From assembly GCA_013365325.1 (NCBI GenBank), contig JABVXV010000188.1, forward strand, positions 1 to 64,000: 64,000 nt of DNA, in the 5' to 3' direction. The position numbers were made by a program, and so were the translations under genes. Below the pieces are notes generated by a model that was not told where the DNA came from, ran no database searches, and saw only the letters and a program-made list of their open reading frames with translations. The DNA is from Dipetalonema caudispina. Its lineage: Eukaryota > Nematoda > Chromadorea > Rhabditida > Onchocercidae. Below are positions 12,201 to 25,300 of this stretch, in pieces (position 1 is the stretch's first letter; each line of letters starts with the position of its first letter).

Positions 12201-15200
12201 AAACAGAAAATTTGTAAAATAAGACAGATTCTCTTATTTAAAATATGTGTAAATAATTACCTTTTAATACATCAAAAATTAGGGAAGAAAGTTCAAAATA
12301 AATTTGAAATCATTCAAAAGGCCAAAAACACTTTCCAATGTGGACAGGTGGAAAAGGGTGACAAATATTTTTCTAACAACTATTAATCTAAATTGTCAAA
12401 TAATCTTTTTGCGCAAGAGAAAGTTTGCTTCGAAAAGGATTCAAACAACATTTAACAAAAAAAGACTTTTAAATAAGATTTCGTTGAATGTGACCTTTAG
12501 AATGAGGATATACATTTGATAAAAGAATTCGAATTAAATCCTTTTTACTAAAAAAATGGGTAAAATAATTAAAAGAATCCTTTTTTTTTTCTTTTCAATC
12601 ACTACAAATGAAATATCCTAAAAAATATTTGTAAAAAGATAGTAAAATTAAGAGGAAATATTTGCAAAATAAAAAGTACCAATATAATGAGAAAAAAATG
12701 AAAAGAAAAATTGGTAGAAAACTTCTGAGTGTGTTGATTGTTTAAGTTGAAACTTTCGCATATGATTGATTCAAATGTCTTGAATCAATTAATTCTGAAA
12801 GTTTCAACTAGAACTTTTCAAAATGATTTTGTAGTTTCATCCGGAAGCTAAAAAGCAATGAAGGAAAAGCTCAATGTAAAAATATTCGTAGTTTTTAATT
12901 GTATAAAATGCTATCTGGAAATATAAATTGTAAGCAGTAAAATTTGCCAAAAAAAAAAAAAAAGAAAAAAAAGAATATGGTCATCAAATATAACGGATAC
13001 AGATAATTTTCTGGATAATAAAAGACATATTTATTGATCAGTTCTTGGGAAATATCTGATAAATGGAGATGATAATATCAGTAAATGATTTGCTAAAAGT
13101 ATTCATCTTTACGTATTACTGTATATTTAAAGTAATTTTTGCAGAAGTTATATTTCATCAAAAAGTACAGCTCATTAATTTTTGTCCTCGAGAAAACTTG
13201 ATGAAATTTTAAAATTTAAGTTTTAAAATCGTTCAATCTTTATTGTTTTTGCTTAAATAGAGATTTCATTAAGAAAAAAAAAAGGAAAAAAAAAGACTAC
13301 ATGCAAGATAATCATTCAAGTGTGGTTTTCATTTATTTTTACTGTAATATTAGAAGATTAGATTTTCTATTCTCTTCACCGGAAACCAGAAAAAGGTTAC
13401 GATTTGACAAAATTATTAGACTAATTAGTAATAGCTGTTCTTCTTATTGGAAGCCGGAAAAAGAATTTGCATCTTGACAAATATTAATAGTAATAGCAAA
13501 GAGAAATTTTAGAATCGTAAAGATTTTCGTAGAAGAATGCTATAATTGAAATTATTGAATTTTCATAGCATAGAAAAGAGAAGTGATTTTCTGACTATTT
13601 TATGTGGCCAGAAATTATAATTTCAAATTTATACAATTAACTTTAAAAGATATGATATTGAATAGATAACAGTAATGATTCGATGATAATGCTATAATTA
13701 ATTTTTGTACAATGTTATGATAATATTTCAATTTTTTATTTCTATACTGAACAAAATGCTTTCCTAATATTTATATTGGCCAAAAATAACAATATCAAAT
13801 TCATATAATTAACTTTGAAAGATATGATATTGGAAAAATAAATGATATCGATTCGATAATAATTTTCAAATCATACACCTGAAACGATGGGAAGAAAGAA
13901 ACAAACTTAAATCAGTAGTAAATTTTTTTCACTTATAGGATTTTGATTGTAAGATTTCAATTGTAGGATTTCTTCGATATTTCAATTTTATAAATTCAAC
14001 AAAATTAACACTGCCAACTAATTACTATGTGATAATAGTGTATGTAATTTAATTTGAAATGGAAAATATTTTTTGGTTCATTTAGTAACAAAACAGTTAT
14101 TCTTAATGCTTATTTAAATATTAACATGTTGCGCCTCATAACAACAAAAAATGGTCATTGTATCGTCCTCTTTTATCATTTTTCTGTTCTCGAAAAAAAA
14201 AAAATGGATTTGAAAAATCTTCGAAAAATTTTAATACTACGAAAATTTGATAGAGATATATTTAAAAAAAGCAATATGATAAAATTATCATTAATAATAT
14301 ATAGGAAATGAATTTTTCAATTATATTTAAATGGAAATTTATAAAGCATTTATTCATTCAAAAATAATCAATGATCATTCATCAAATAATTTTTTTTTTT
14401 TTTTGTTACTTTATTATCACTAAATAAATAAAACAAAGAAATTGCAATTTTCGATTCCTTTGAATCACTTAAACAAATAGATAAACTTTCGAAGTAATAC
14501 GTAAGATGTTCCTAAGATAGTAATACTTTATCATTTCGAAAGATAGGATTACATTCAAAAACAAAATCATCGGATTTGCTGTTTGTTTTCAACATTTTCT
14601 TTTGGAATGTGAATTTCAATGATATCCACCAAATGTCATTCAACAATACATTGTAGTCTATCAACTAATTTTTTTTTTTTTTTAAAGCAAAAATTCATTA
14701 TGAAAATATCTTTCATCAAAAAAAAAAGGAAAAAAGAAACAGAACTATGATATAAATGATCGTTGATTGAAATTGAAACGTTCTGTAATTTGAGTAGTAA
14801 AGCTTAAAAAGTTATCGATGGATGACTGCATGATTTTTTTACTGAAAACTTTTGTGTATCTTAAGAGAAATTCAATCAATTAATTGTTTTTTTTTTTCGC
14901 CCTTCTCTTTTCATTTAATTACTGATAAGATAAAATCTCTGAATTTGTAATAATCAAACAATTACACAAATCGATCGATCAATCAATCACAAATGTGACC
15001 ATTTCAATTCGATTCTACTAATAATCTAATAATTTGAACCTTTCCCACAGTTGATTTTATAAAACTAAAATGACTGAAACCACCATCTAATCAGTTTTCA
15101 TTGATTTGACTGAAACTTTTACGATAAGCTAACATTTAGCCGTTTGTTCGTTGGCAATATCAATCGTTCAACGTAATGAAATATCTGTGATCATACCGCT

Positions 15201-15321
15201 AAATGAGAGAAAACAAATAGATAAAAAATAAAATTCGCTAGCGATATTTTATCCCACATTGGTTTGAAACAAATTTTAAGAAGTAAAGAAGTAATTTGCA
15301 GCGATGTTTATATTGAAGCAA

Positions 15322-15364
15322 TTTTTTTTTTTTTTTTTTTTATCTATGAAAAAAAAAAAAAAAA
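15322..15364. repeat. Poly-T / poly-A inverted pair
   Basis: A run of about 20 T is followed after a 7-8 bp spacer by a run of about 16 A. Transcribed, it would form a long A-U hairpin. Most likely a homopolymer accident of AT-rich DNA. Confidence 0.7.
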
Positions 15365-17467
15365 TAAACTTCAAAATGTGAAAGGCGTGGTTTCCGATGT
15401 TATGTGGAATCAGACTTTTCTTGTTTTTTTATTTTAGAGTTCAATTACAGCAGCGATATGAGAAAATGAGATTTTTCGCGATCGGTAAAAAAATGAAGAG
15501 ATTGACGGATAGAAAAAATTAGCAAGAAGGGTAAGAAAGGAAAGATAGGGATGTAATAAGAACCGATCATCATTCTTTTTAGATAATTCAAATTTTGGAA
15601 AAATTAATTTTTATTGATGGAATTCTGGAAGTTACAGCTATGGCATTCAAAATTTGTAAATTTTTATTTATCGCTTTTTTTTGATATTAAAATTAAATTT
15701 TTGTTTTTAGTTTTTTCACTATTTGAATTTAATATCTATGTGATATTTTTGCAGTCTATATTTAATTAACTTAATGCTAATTCCCATTTTCATTGCTGTT
15801 ATAGATACTTTGTTTTTTTTTTTTTCTCTGTAGTTTCAAATAACAATATTGAAAAATTTTTTTAAATAAAAATTTGCATAAATTAATGACGTAAATAATA
15901 TCAGTGAAATTGCTCCATCAATTAGCCCATTGATAAATGAAATAAAAGGTTATTAAATGAAACTGCCCGTTTTTCTAATACAAACATTTATTGACAATTT
16001 TTCAATTGATTGATTATAATATGTAAATTTTCATAAGATTTGCATATTCGAGTGAAATTTATTCAATAATTATGCTCAAAGTTTCAATTTTTTTTTTTTT
16101 TTTTTGCAAGATTTTTCCCATTCTTTTTTCCTTTTTTCTTTTTTTTTTTTTTCTAATTTCATTTATCAAAGCAAAAGCTTACACCGGAAATGTTTAACGG
16201 TGTATAAAAAGGGAGAGAGAGAGAGAGAGGGAGGGAAGAAGAGAGAAGGAAGATTTTGATCGAAATTTCCGGATCCTTCTAATGATTAGTGAAAAGCGGA
16301 AAGCGTTTTGCAAAGAGCCATTTAACAGATGTTTCGGTATTATTTGTTGATCCATCAATTTTATCCTCGCAATTTTTTCACCTATGTTTGTGTCCTTTTT
16401 TTTTTTCTCCTTTTCAAAAAGTTTTTTGAAATTTCAGTCTAGTCATCATATCAACTAATTAAATATTTCTAATAGAAACTTTTTTTTTTTCTAAACTTTG
16501 CAAAAAAAAAAAAAAAAAGAAGAGAAGAAAAAGAATTAAATAATATTAAAAGAGGTGTAGAAAATGAAAAATGAAAAGAAATGATTGATAAAAATGAACA
16601 AAACAAAATGACACCTAAATTGTATAAAATTATTAATGATCAGAAAATTTTTTTAAATTTCATAAAAATCAATTGAAAATATAGCGAATGAAACTTTAGC
16701 TTTTCAGTAGAAATATGTTAATTTCAAGCAGGAATTGAACTTATTTTGAAAAATGTAAAATAATAAACTGACAAATTAATAACACTTCACTCTTTTCTTT
16801 CTTCATCATATATTCCTAAAAAGGAATTACAACGTGTGGTAATATCAATGATCTAAAAAAAAGGTATTGCTGATTTAAAAAAATAATAAAAACATTAGTT
16901 TAACCTGTAATTAGCCTGAAAATTTAAATTAACAGAATCAAAGTGCTAATTTAAATATATAAAAATATGAAAAGTTAAACGATTAATTCTGCCAAAAACT
17001 TCGACAACAGATGTAATAATTCAACTTTCAATCCTTACAACGATTGAAGTACAGATGAAAAGGAAAGATTGGAGGGATATGAGTGATGATTAATGTTACA
17101 TTTTTAATAAAGTTATACAGTGCTATTTTTAGATTGTTCTTTAAAATTAAAATGAATTTACAGATACTGTAATATGATTAATTAGTACTTAACTTGAATC
17201 TTAGAATTTACTTCATTTGGAAAATTCTTCCATTAATTACATTAGTGATAAATATTCGTTTACAGATCACCGATTGTTCTAATTTAAGTATTTCCTTTTC
17301 AAAGCTGCACACTGTAGTTTGTTTGGTTTCTTCGAAGACATGTAGATGAATTTATTATGCAAATATTGTGGAAAATTTTACTACTGTTTACGATGATCAG
17401 ATAATTGACCTTATCCAGGTGATTTAGTTATTTCTTCCTCAGCATCTTTCGACAGTACTTTAATCGT

Positions 17468-17692
17468 ATGATAGTTCAGCTTTTTTCAAACAATTCTTCC
17501 AATGAAGCTCAGATATCATCAACCTTTGGTGCATTCTGTTCTGATACACGGATTCAGATGCTTCAGATATTTTACTCTTGTATCACTTCGATTTTTCATA
17601 GCATTTCAATTTATATCACAATCAATCATTTAATAGATGGGAACAATTTCCTTTCAAACAGTTGCGAAACTGTGTTTAAAAACAAAACTTAG
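17468..17692 (+). other. Possible small ORF or exon, unproven
   Basis: An ATG-initiated 74-codon ORF ending in TAA lies 26 bp downstream of a good acceptor-like TTCCTCAG. The translated sequence has mixed composition, including Cys, Gln and Asn, rather than the Lys/Phe/Ile/Asn bias of random AT-rich frames. The opposite strand of the same patch (about 17264-17690) also reads as short coding-like stretches, so the strand is undecided. I recognise no family. It may be a degraded exon. Confidence 0.15.
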
Positions 17693-19061
17693 AGAAGAAC
17701 AGTTGGTTGAGAACTGTGACAGTGATTTGAAATAATCGGAAAAGTATTTAAGCTAATGAATTAAGTACTGACAATGGTTTAAATATTTTTTCGAAAAAAA
17801 GAAACTTAAGTTATAACTTATATTATTAAATTAGAATTATGTATCAGACATTTCCCTTCATGATAATTCGCCAAGAAAGTCTTTAAGTGTTGACAAATAA
17901 CAATGATGACAGATAAGAAGAGTTAGGAGAGGTGATATCATCGAAAGAGTACGTGAACTTTTTCAAATTCATTTGAAATCTATAAAAATACAAAAAATGT
18001 TAACTAAGATCAGAAAAAACGAGAGAAGGAAGTTCGGAAAAAACATAGCATAATTTTCTGTTGAACAAAAAATTAAAAAAATGCTTTTTTCATTTTAAAA
18101 AATAAAATTAACGACTTTAAGGAAATTTAAATTAATTAAAGAGAAGACGATAGTGATTGATGCACTGTCCATTTCATGAATCAAAATATTTGATCAAACA
18201 TTTGCTACTAGCCAGCAACATCTCATTCTTTAAATTTTTCAACAATGATCAACATTTAATATCAGTACAAAAGTCTAAGAATTTCACTTTTTTTTTTTTT
18301 TTTTTTTTGGAAAAGATTTATTTGATTTTATTTTAAACCACAACACATTATTGATTGAGGCTAAACTACATGCAAGCAAAGTCTTCGCACTATGATTTTA
18401 ATATTTGACAAAAATGAGAAAAGCTAACAACAAAAAAAAAAAAAGGGAAAAAAAATGGACAATTTTACAAGTCAATAATTTGAATCGTTGTAATAAAACA
18501 TACAACGAGACATTTTTCACTTTTGAAAATTTCCATCTTATTCTCAAATTTCAGCGCTTTTTGATCAAATTTCTTGACAAGTTAGAAAGCGCACCACTTG
18601 AGAAAAATGCTTTTTAAAGTGCACTCTGCAAAGTTTGCTACACTTCGTTAGAATTATTTACATAATAGTAGTACTTCAAATGAATTATAAGTTATTGTAT
18701 TTTGAAGTTAAGTACGTTTTTTCCCATAAAACTAATCCTCTCATTCAGCAATTTCAAGGATCCAAATGGGTTCAAAGAATATAAATTCCCAATTTAAACT
18801 GAATGTAAAACAGGAAACATTATCCAGCATCTTTATATGTTTGCTATTTTTTCATTTCATTTCATTGAACATTTACATTGTCCACTATATGTTTGTTTGA
18901 AAAAGCAGAATTTTATAATCAGTTAATACGGAAATGAATGTTCCTTAGACTCTTTTTACTCAAGCAAAAATTTTATGACAAAAGAAAGATATGTTAATTA
19001 GGGGAAAGAGAAAACAGTTACAGGTAGAAGTTGAAAATAACGCTATCTTAGAGAGCGATCA

Positions 19062-19139
19062 TTTATCCAATGACACTTCGCCCAAATAAGGTTGATACTA
19101 CATTATCCAATGACAATTCGCCCAAATAAGAATGATACA
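19062..19139. repeat. 40-bp tandem duplication
   Basis: Two head-to-tail copies of a unit containing TATCCAATGACA and TTCGCCCAAATAAG, at a period of 40 bp (second copy from about 19102), with a few mismatches. Not inside any supported gene. Confidence 0.85.
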
Positions 19140-20145
19140 ACAAAATGAATTTAATGAGATCTATTAAGCTTCTACAGTTATAAGAAGTACACAAAATTTA
19201 TTTTCTCTCGTCCATTAAATTCTTAATGCAGCCTAGAATCTTGGAACTAGTCAATAAAAACATCATCTCAAACAGCAAAAATTTCCTTACAATATTCAAA
19301 ACTTATAATAAACCTATCAGGCTAATCAGACCTTACTTCTTTAGAACATTGGTCTAATTCTCGGTGTTACTAAGATACGTTCACAAGCTTGGTACAGTTT
19401 TACTATCTAGTTTTGGTCGTCCGCCTAAACTCATTATTACCTTACTTACACGATGGTCTGAATGGATGACTACACAGAATACCTTTTTCTTCTAGCTGAT
19501 ACCACTCAATGCTGCAAGACAACTATCAGTTTTAGTAAAGATATCGTGAAAATTTTTTTGATTTGGATAGTTTATTGTTTCCTAGACAAGGAAGTGAGAA
19601 TAAGCTAAATATTACAATCGTACACAAGAGTGAGATTATCCTTGACCTTGTGACATTCATTAAAAACAATCTGTAAGATGAATTAGTCTAATAACGGGTG
19701 AAACAAAATTAATTCAACTTCTCGTGACATTTATTTGAATTTACCTATATATGGTCTACAACAGTTATTATTTTTTAGATTTCATTTTACCTTTAAAATG
19801 TGATAACAGGGGCTCTAATCCCTTCCCCTCCTTCATCTTTTATCACAGACTACTAACAAGCTCTATCTTCGGAAAAACACAAAATTAATATATTCCATAT
19901 ACACAACATCTGTTCAATAATGAACACTTTCTTAAAGAATTGACTGGAATAAACCGCAAAAAAAGCAACTATTTCTAATTTCGTTACAAGGAAAATTTTC
20001 AAAATATCATCTAGCCAAATTGCTGACAGACGACACGAGAAAGAAAACGGATGCTTTCATTGCAGAAGGCCCAAAGATCTAAACTGATTCAATTATTTGT
20101 GTATTTGGTTAATCCCTTAACTCAAATTATTCTTTGCTCCTAAAA

Positions 20146-20170
20146 CATACTCTCCGGTTTGAATTCTTCT
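20146..20170. repeat. 25-bp copy of the phosphatase 3' coding end
   Basis: This 25-bp stretch is identical to 20263-20287, which encodes the near-terminal EFKPESM of the HAD phosphatase. The copy lies 117 bp further downstream on the gene's strand. Read on the minus strand, the copy is open from about 20238 and encodes EFKPESMF followed by a stop. It is either a local duplication or a vestigial or alternative last exon. Confidence 0.85.
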
Positions 20171-20241
20171 TGAAGTTTTTCCAGATAAGAAAAAGATATG
20201 ACAAATCTATTGAAGATTTCACTGAAGAATTAAGAAATATT

Positions 20242-21408
20242 TCAATCGTACGGTGGTAAACCCATACTCTCCGGTTTGAATTCTTCTAAACTATTCAAAA
20301 TACATCCAATTTTATCCTTCACTTCTTCGGGTGGTTTCATATACGACATGTCGGGAACCATAACAACTTGCATACCAGCAGCAATAGCTGCTCGAACACC
20401 ATTTGCTGAATCTTCAAATACTAAAACGTTCATGGGACTTTCTGCCTTTTCTGCGAATCGATTCATTGTAGCCAGAAATGGATCCGGGGCTGGTTTTCCA
20501 TGTTTAATTTCTGGATCATCTCCAGCCAAAACCTTAATCAATTTTCGCTATATCGAATCATATATTGTGAAAAATGTGGATATACTAATGTGGACATTGT
20601 CCTTCTCGACCATTTCACCTAATGCTATGAACGAAGTGAAATGAAAAACTTACAATTAAAGGAATCAAATCGAGTAACTCCTTATGTATAGCCATCTTTG
20701 CATTAAATTCAATTTTATTCGAACTTGTACATATTGCCATATGTATCTTATGTTTTGCTAAATGTCGTACCAATCGCATAACACCAGGAGTAAGCGGACA
20801 TTTAGCCATAAGTTCATCGGCTAGCGTATTATACTCCTTACGATATTCCTCAATTGAAAGTTTCCCTTCCATATCAAACTGAAATATTATCTTGCGACAT
20901 AAATTTTAAGAGAAAAATTTTATATCAAATGCTTTTATAAGTTTTTTGCATAAACCGCTCAAAATTTTGGTTTGGATTTTGCATTTTGCTGCTGACTGGA
21001 TTCCATGAAAATTTAAGCTTTAAAAAAGACACAAAAATTTCAAAAAAAAAACAGATTGAAAATCCGATGAAACTATCCTACAATTTATCTGAACCGCAAG
21101 AGTTCCATTTTTTCTTCACCTAGTAATTAGCTTCTTTGCTCAAGCTTCGGATATATATTATTAAGTAAACACTGCAGTAATTCTGAAATCTAAAAATTTA
21201 ATTATAAAATTAAAATCACATGTTTGATGAGATATTGTGCACTGCTCGAAACCGGTGTTCCCGTAATTCGAAGCATTAACTCAGGTGTAAAAGTTTTCCC
21301 ATATTTGCTCCAAATTCTCTGATATATTTGGAAGTTAACACGTTCCGAATCAATCAATACACCATCCAAATCGAAGATTACATGCGTTATTTTCGATTGT
21401 GAACCCAT
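20242..21408 (-). CDS. HAD-superfamily phosphatase, pseudouridine-5'-phosphatase (PUDP/HDHD1) type, 234 aa
   Basis: Three exons, 21220-21408, 20654-20878 and 20242-20532, all joined in phase 0. All HAD motifs are visible: FDLDGVLIDSE with nucleophile Asp13 and general acid Asp15; CTSS with motif II Thr/Ser at about 114-116; HGKPAPD with motif III Lys151; and VFEDSANG with motif IV acids at 178-179. Residues between motif I and motif II form the helical cap. The end, FKPESMGLPPYD, resembles the conserved C-terminus of human PUDP, and length is close to that enzyme (about 228 aa). In that family the reaction is 5'-pseudouridylate to pseudouridine plus phosphate, in the cytosol. The third exon uses acceptor TTAAG at 20533, chosen because it joins LIPLI to VLAGDD as in relatives. 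The first ATG is at 21408. The gene is divergent from the NOL9-like gene. Related HAD enzymes such as 2-deoxyglucose-6-phosphatase share these motifs, so substrate is by similarity only. Confidence 0.9.
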
Positions 21409-22240
21409 CAATCCGGAAAGCTTTTAGATCTTTTAAATTTCAACATTTAAAAATTTCAAATATTGCATTTTACAGTTATATACGATATAAAGCATAAATC
21501 CGGAAAACTTTCCCACTGACATGAAGATAATCTAGTCAAGACTGTTTTAAATGAGAACTACAGCATTTATTTAATTCTAAACTATTTTTCAGTATTAATA
21601 AATAACCAGAAACATTCCTATTCCGTTTAAATCAACACCAGAAAAATTACTAGGAAACTTTCCATTACAACCGAATACCTACCGTTACATTTACTGATGT
21701 AGACCGGAATAGCTTTCAGTAAGAGGAAGAGAGAAGGAGATGCTTAGATACACTTGTCAAATATTGATAAGAAAAGAGAGAGTGAGAATTTAAGAATGAA
21801 AAAGAATGAGAAAAATAGTGTCGAATAGTTGGAGGGTACAGAGATAGCTAAAATTCTCATTATGATTGAAAAATGATTTGCGAATTTGAAATGTTTGAAT
21901 TGATGGTGGAGTGAGTGACTTTCACTGTTTTCTATAAGGGGTAGAGATTTAGGGGGTTGGGAGATATAGTTGAAATATTGATATGATTAGAGAAAGAAAG
22001 GAGAGAGAGGGAGAAGGAGAAAAATAAAAAATGAAATGAAATTCTTTTCTCAAAAACTACTCGAAATTTGTAATGTAATTTAATTTTAGTTAAGACTACT
22101 CGAAATTTGTAATGTAATTTAATTTCAGTTAAAACTACTCGAGATTTGTAATGTAATTTAATTTCAATTTAATTTCAATTTTCAATCATTACAGCGATGT
22201 TAATTGCTAATTGTTGAACGTATTGTGGAAGTTAGCAATA
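21409..22240. promoter_or_regulatory. Divergent intergenic region between the phosphatase and NOL9-like genes
   Basis: 832 bp between two divergent start codons, so it must hold both promoters and any trans-splice sites. It contains a purine-rich GA tract at about 21961-22025, then three 39-bp tandem repeats at 22053-22169. No TATA box or other core element can be named with confidence. Confidence 0.6.
22053..22169. repeat. Three tandem 39-bp repeats upstream of the NOL9-like gene
   Basis: Units at 22053-22091, 22092-22130 and 22131-22169, nearly identical, each with ACTACTCG, TTTGTAATGTAATTTAA and an acceptor-like end (TTTTAG in unit 1, TTTCAG in unit 2, TTTCAA in unit 3). The last unit ends 71 bp before the start codon. 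Repeated 3' splice-site-like ends suggest a role as trans-splice acceptors for the plus-strand gene; this is inference. Confidence 0.9.
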
Positions 22241-22335
22241 TGTCAAGTGATATCAGAAATTTGGATAGGTTAGTAGGCAGTTTTGTTTATTTTATCTTTT
22301 AGTTATTTTACTTCTAACATATCATACATTCATCC

Positions 22336-22380
<45 letters not shown>

Positions 22381-25300
22381 ACATACACATTGACGTACTT
22401 TTTCGAGATATATGTCCACGTTCCCACTTCATACGTATAACTTTCTATGTAAAACAATATATTAGATATTATTTTCTAATATTATCCGACGGATTAAATT
22501 ATCCTTGTATGATACTAATTGAAGGCTTTTTGAAGTGATATATTGAATGTATAACTTATAAAATTTGTTCGTTTCTTCATTTCTCTTATATTGTTTGATT
22601 TGGCTTCCATCTTGTGAAGATTCGCTGTACGGATAGTTACAAACAGCAATGTTTATATATTCCATTCAGTAGTACTAAACATTTAATTATCACTGTGAAA
22701 CATTATTATACGTACATAGTTGTGCAGTTCATTTTTGTAATTTCAGATATTTTCATCAATGTTACCGACCGGATTATAGTCTGGCTGTGTTGAAGCATAA
22801 CTGTCGTATCAGTATTTTCGGTGTATTTGATATTCAGGTAATCATTTTGATATTCATATAAAGTTCAGTTGCTTGGATCGATGATCTGAGAGTGGACTGT
22901 CGAAGTGAGTTAGTGCGAAAAGAATAAGTTAAGAAAAAAAAAGAAAATAAATGAGGAGGGGAAAGAAACAATAGGATAATATTACCATTTATTAAACTTT
23001 TCCTAACCGTACTTTTTCTAAGGTGCTCTTTGGTAAAGTAATATCACGTGGCTACGAGTTTGAACCCGGTGCTTATGGAGAAGAGCGGTTTATCAAAATT
23101 GCAGCACCGTATTCAGTTGGTCCTCCGGCGCAGTTTGTTTCACTTCAAAATAATCATTTCAATCTGCATCGTGTGAAATGGAGACTAAAAGAGGTTTTTA
23201 TTTCAAACTCTTCTTTGTCAGGAAGCTTCCTTTTTCGCGAAATGTTAGACATAAAAGGAGAGGGAAAATCCTACTGCTAGGGAATTTTAAATGCATGTAT
23301 GCTTTTTAGATTTGCAATCCTTTATATCTTTGTAACTTTTCGTATTTCATTTTGTCTAGTTGTTCAGCTGACAAACACAGTGGATTCCATTCTGGAGGAA
23401 TTCGAAAATGGTGATAGCATATTACTTTTCCGATTCAATTTTTCGAAGATATGTGCTTGTTTTCGCGAACTTCATGGTCAGGTATGAGCATTTTCGCAGT
23501 TTGATTTTAGAGTTTTTGAAGCTTTTATTTCATCGCATCAAGCGGCCGTTCTTATCTCTTTCGAAAATTTACTATTTGTTAGTGCAAATCACTTTGTATT
23601 TCTATTTTATATCACTCTTTATACTGAAAGTAGAGGAAAATATATTAGATTTTAAAATCGTTTTTGGTCATACGGTCAGCGTTGTCATTGTGTGAAGAAG
23701 AATTTGTGTGGTTTACATGAAGGGTTGTAGTGTGCATGGCTTTTCTTTGGACTGTCAGAAATGAATATGCACTGAACTAGTAACGTTTGTTACAAGAAAA
23801 TGCCATCCATATGAGTCACTCTAAAGAATTTTGCCTTTCCAGATCTTTTTCCTACCACCAGACTGCAGTGAATGTTATTCAGTGGGACCGCTATGCTGCG
23901 CGCTTCAAATCAAATATCCACCTCTTTATATGGGTAAAACTGCTGAAAGCATTTTGCAGTTAACAGAACTCATTTTAAATAAATCTCGTAAGTCTTAATT
24001 ATTGTGTAGCTAGAAAGATTAAGCTGCTTGAGCTAATGTATGTCCAAACTGAGTACCTTTTGTGGAATCTTTACTACCACTTTACATTAACAGAAGCTTT
24101 TCGTCAATATCTATCTTTCAATGAACGTTGGAGATAAAAGTTAGGGTCACGAATTTGGAATAGTTGGTTCAAATGAAAAATATTGGAAACTTAGTAAGCA
24201 ATATCTTGAGCCAGTTAAAAATAACTTTTAATATGGCGAAACAAACCAGAATAATTTTACTTTACAGGAGAAGGAAAAAGAAATGTAACGATGATTATAG
24301 GAAACAAGAACACAGGAAAATCGATGCTTATTCGCGTATTAGCTAATTCACTTTTTGGAAAGTAATATTTTCATTTCTGGCTTATTTATCTTTTCCTGAC
24401 AGATCTTTGGTAGTGCTGAATGATTCATTTTATTGAAGAAAATGGCATTTGAAAATTTCCATTTAAATTATAAGGAGACCTTTATATTAATCCTTCGTAG
24501 TGAAAGTTTTGGTTTTTTTTCGAATTTTCTGCTTTTGAAAATTTTTCGTCCATTCTGAAAAAACATTTTGAAATCAGTCGAAAATTCAGTACTGACTATA
24601 CAGAAAGTAGTAATCATTTTTTGAATCTCTTGTTTTTCAGGTCCTTCGAGTTTTCTCGCTATACTTTTCCGTGCCGCTTCTGTTTTAGGATTTATATGTT
24701 GTTTGTTCCAAATTTTACCATTTTAGGGGTCAGTCGCCTCCATATATTCTCGACTGCGATGTTGGACAACCAGAAATGAATCCACCAGGAAGTATTTCAC
24801 TATTAAAGCTCAGCTCACCACTATTAGGTATCTTTTAATTTATGGTTGTTTTCCAGGAAATCAAGCTTGTCTCAGTTCTCTCTCTTCTCTCTCCCTTCTC
24901 TCTCCCTTTAGTAACTTTATATTTCTTTCTCCGAATATTCAAGAGGAATAAATAGTTTTTGAAATTTCAGGTACACCAGCATTCCAGCAACGAATTTTTC
25001 TATCAGATACTTATTTTTACGGAAGAATTTCTTTGAATGATGATTTGAGTTCTTACTTGGCTATTCTTCAGAAATTGTATGATTGTTTCTTGAGCGATAG
25101 TCATCCATCATCCGCGCTTTTGATTAATACTTGTGGGTGGGTTGAAGGTATTGATATTTATGGTCATTTTTTAATTTTTTTCCAAACATAAATTGTTTTA
25201 ATTGAATTTTTGTTATCTTGGCCGCAATATGACGAAGATGTCAGTGAAAAAACACAGAAATATAAGTTTTGGAGCTGTTACTAAGCAATTAAATTTCAGG

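Larger units (their letters stand above)
7405..20241. other. Long gene-poor intergenic region
   Basis: Nearly 13 kb with no ORF or exon chain I can support. It is dominated by A and T runs of 10-20 bp and short AT-rich words. Individual elements listed separately are a duplicated 16-bp palindrome at 9211-9246, a T-run/A-run inverted pair at 15322-15364, a 40-bp tandem duplication at 19062-19139, and a weakly coding-like patch at 17264-17692. The part from about 17.2 to 20.1 kb is less AT-rich than the rest and could hold degraded coding sequence. I see no transposase or reverse transcriptase motif. Confidence 0.5.

Noticed and set aside
14389..18308. Many T-runs as terminators
   Set aside because: Long T and A runs occur throughout the window on both strands, in introns and between genes; they reflect base composition, not termination signals.
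7405..20241. Transposable element in the long gene-free region
   Set aside because: No transposase, reverse transcriptase, terminal inverted repeat or LTR pair is visible; only short local duplications and homopolymers.
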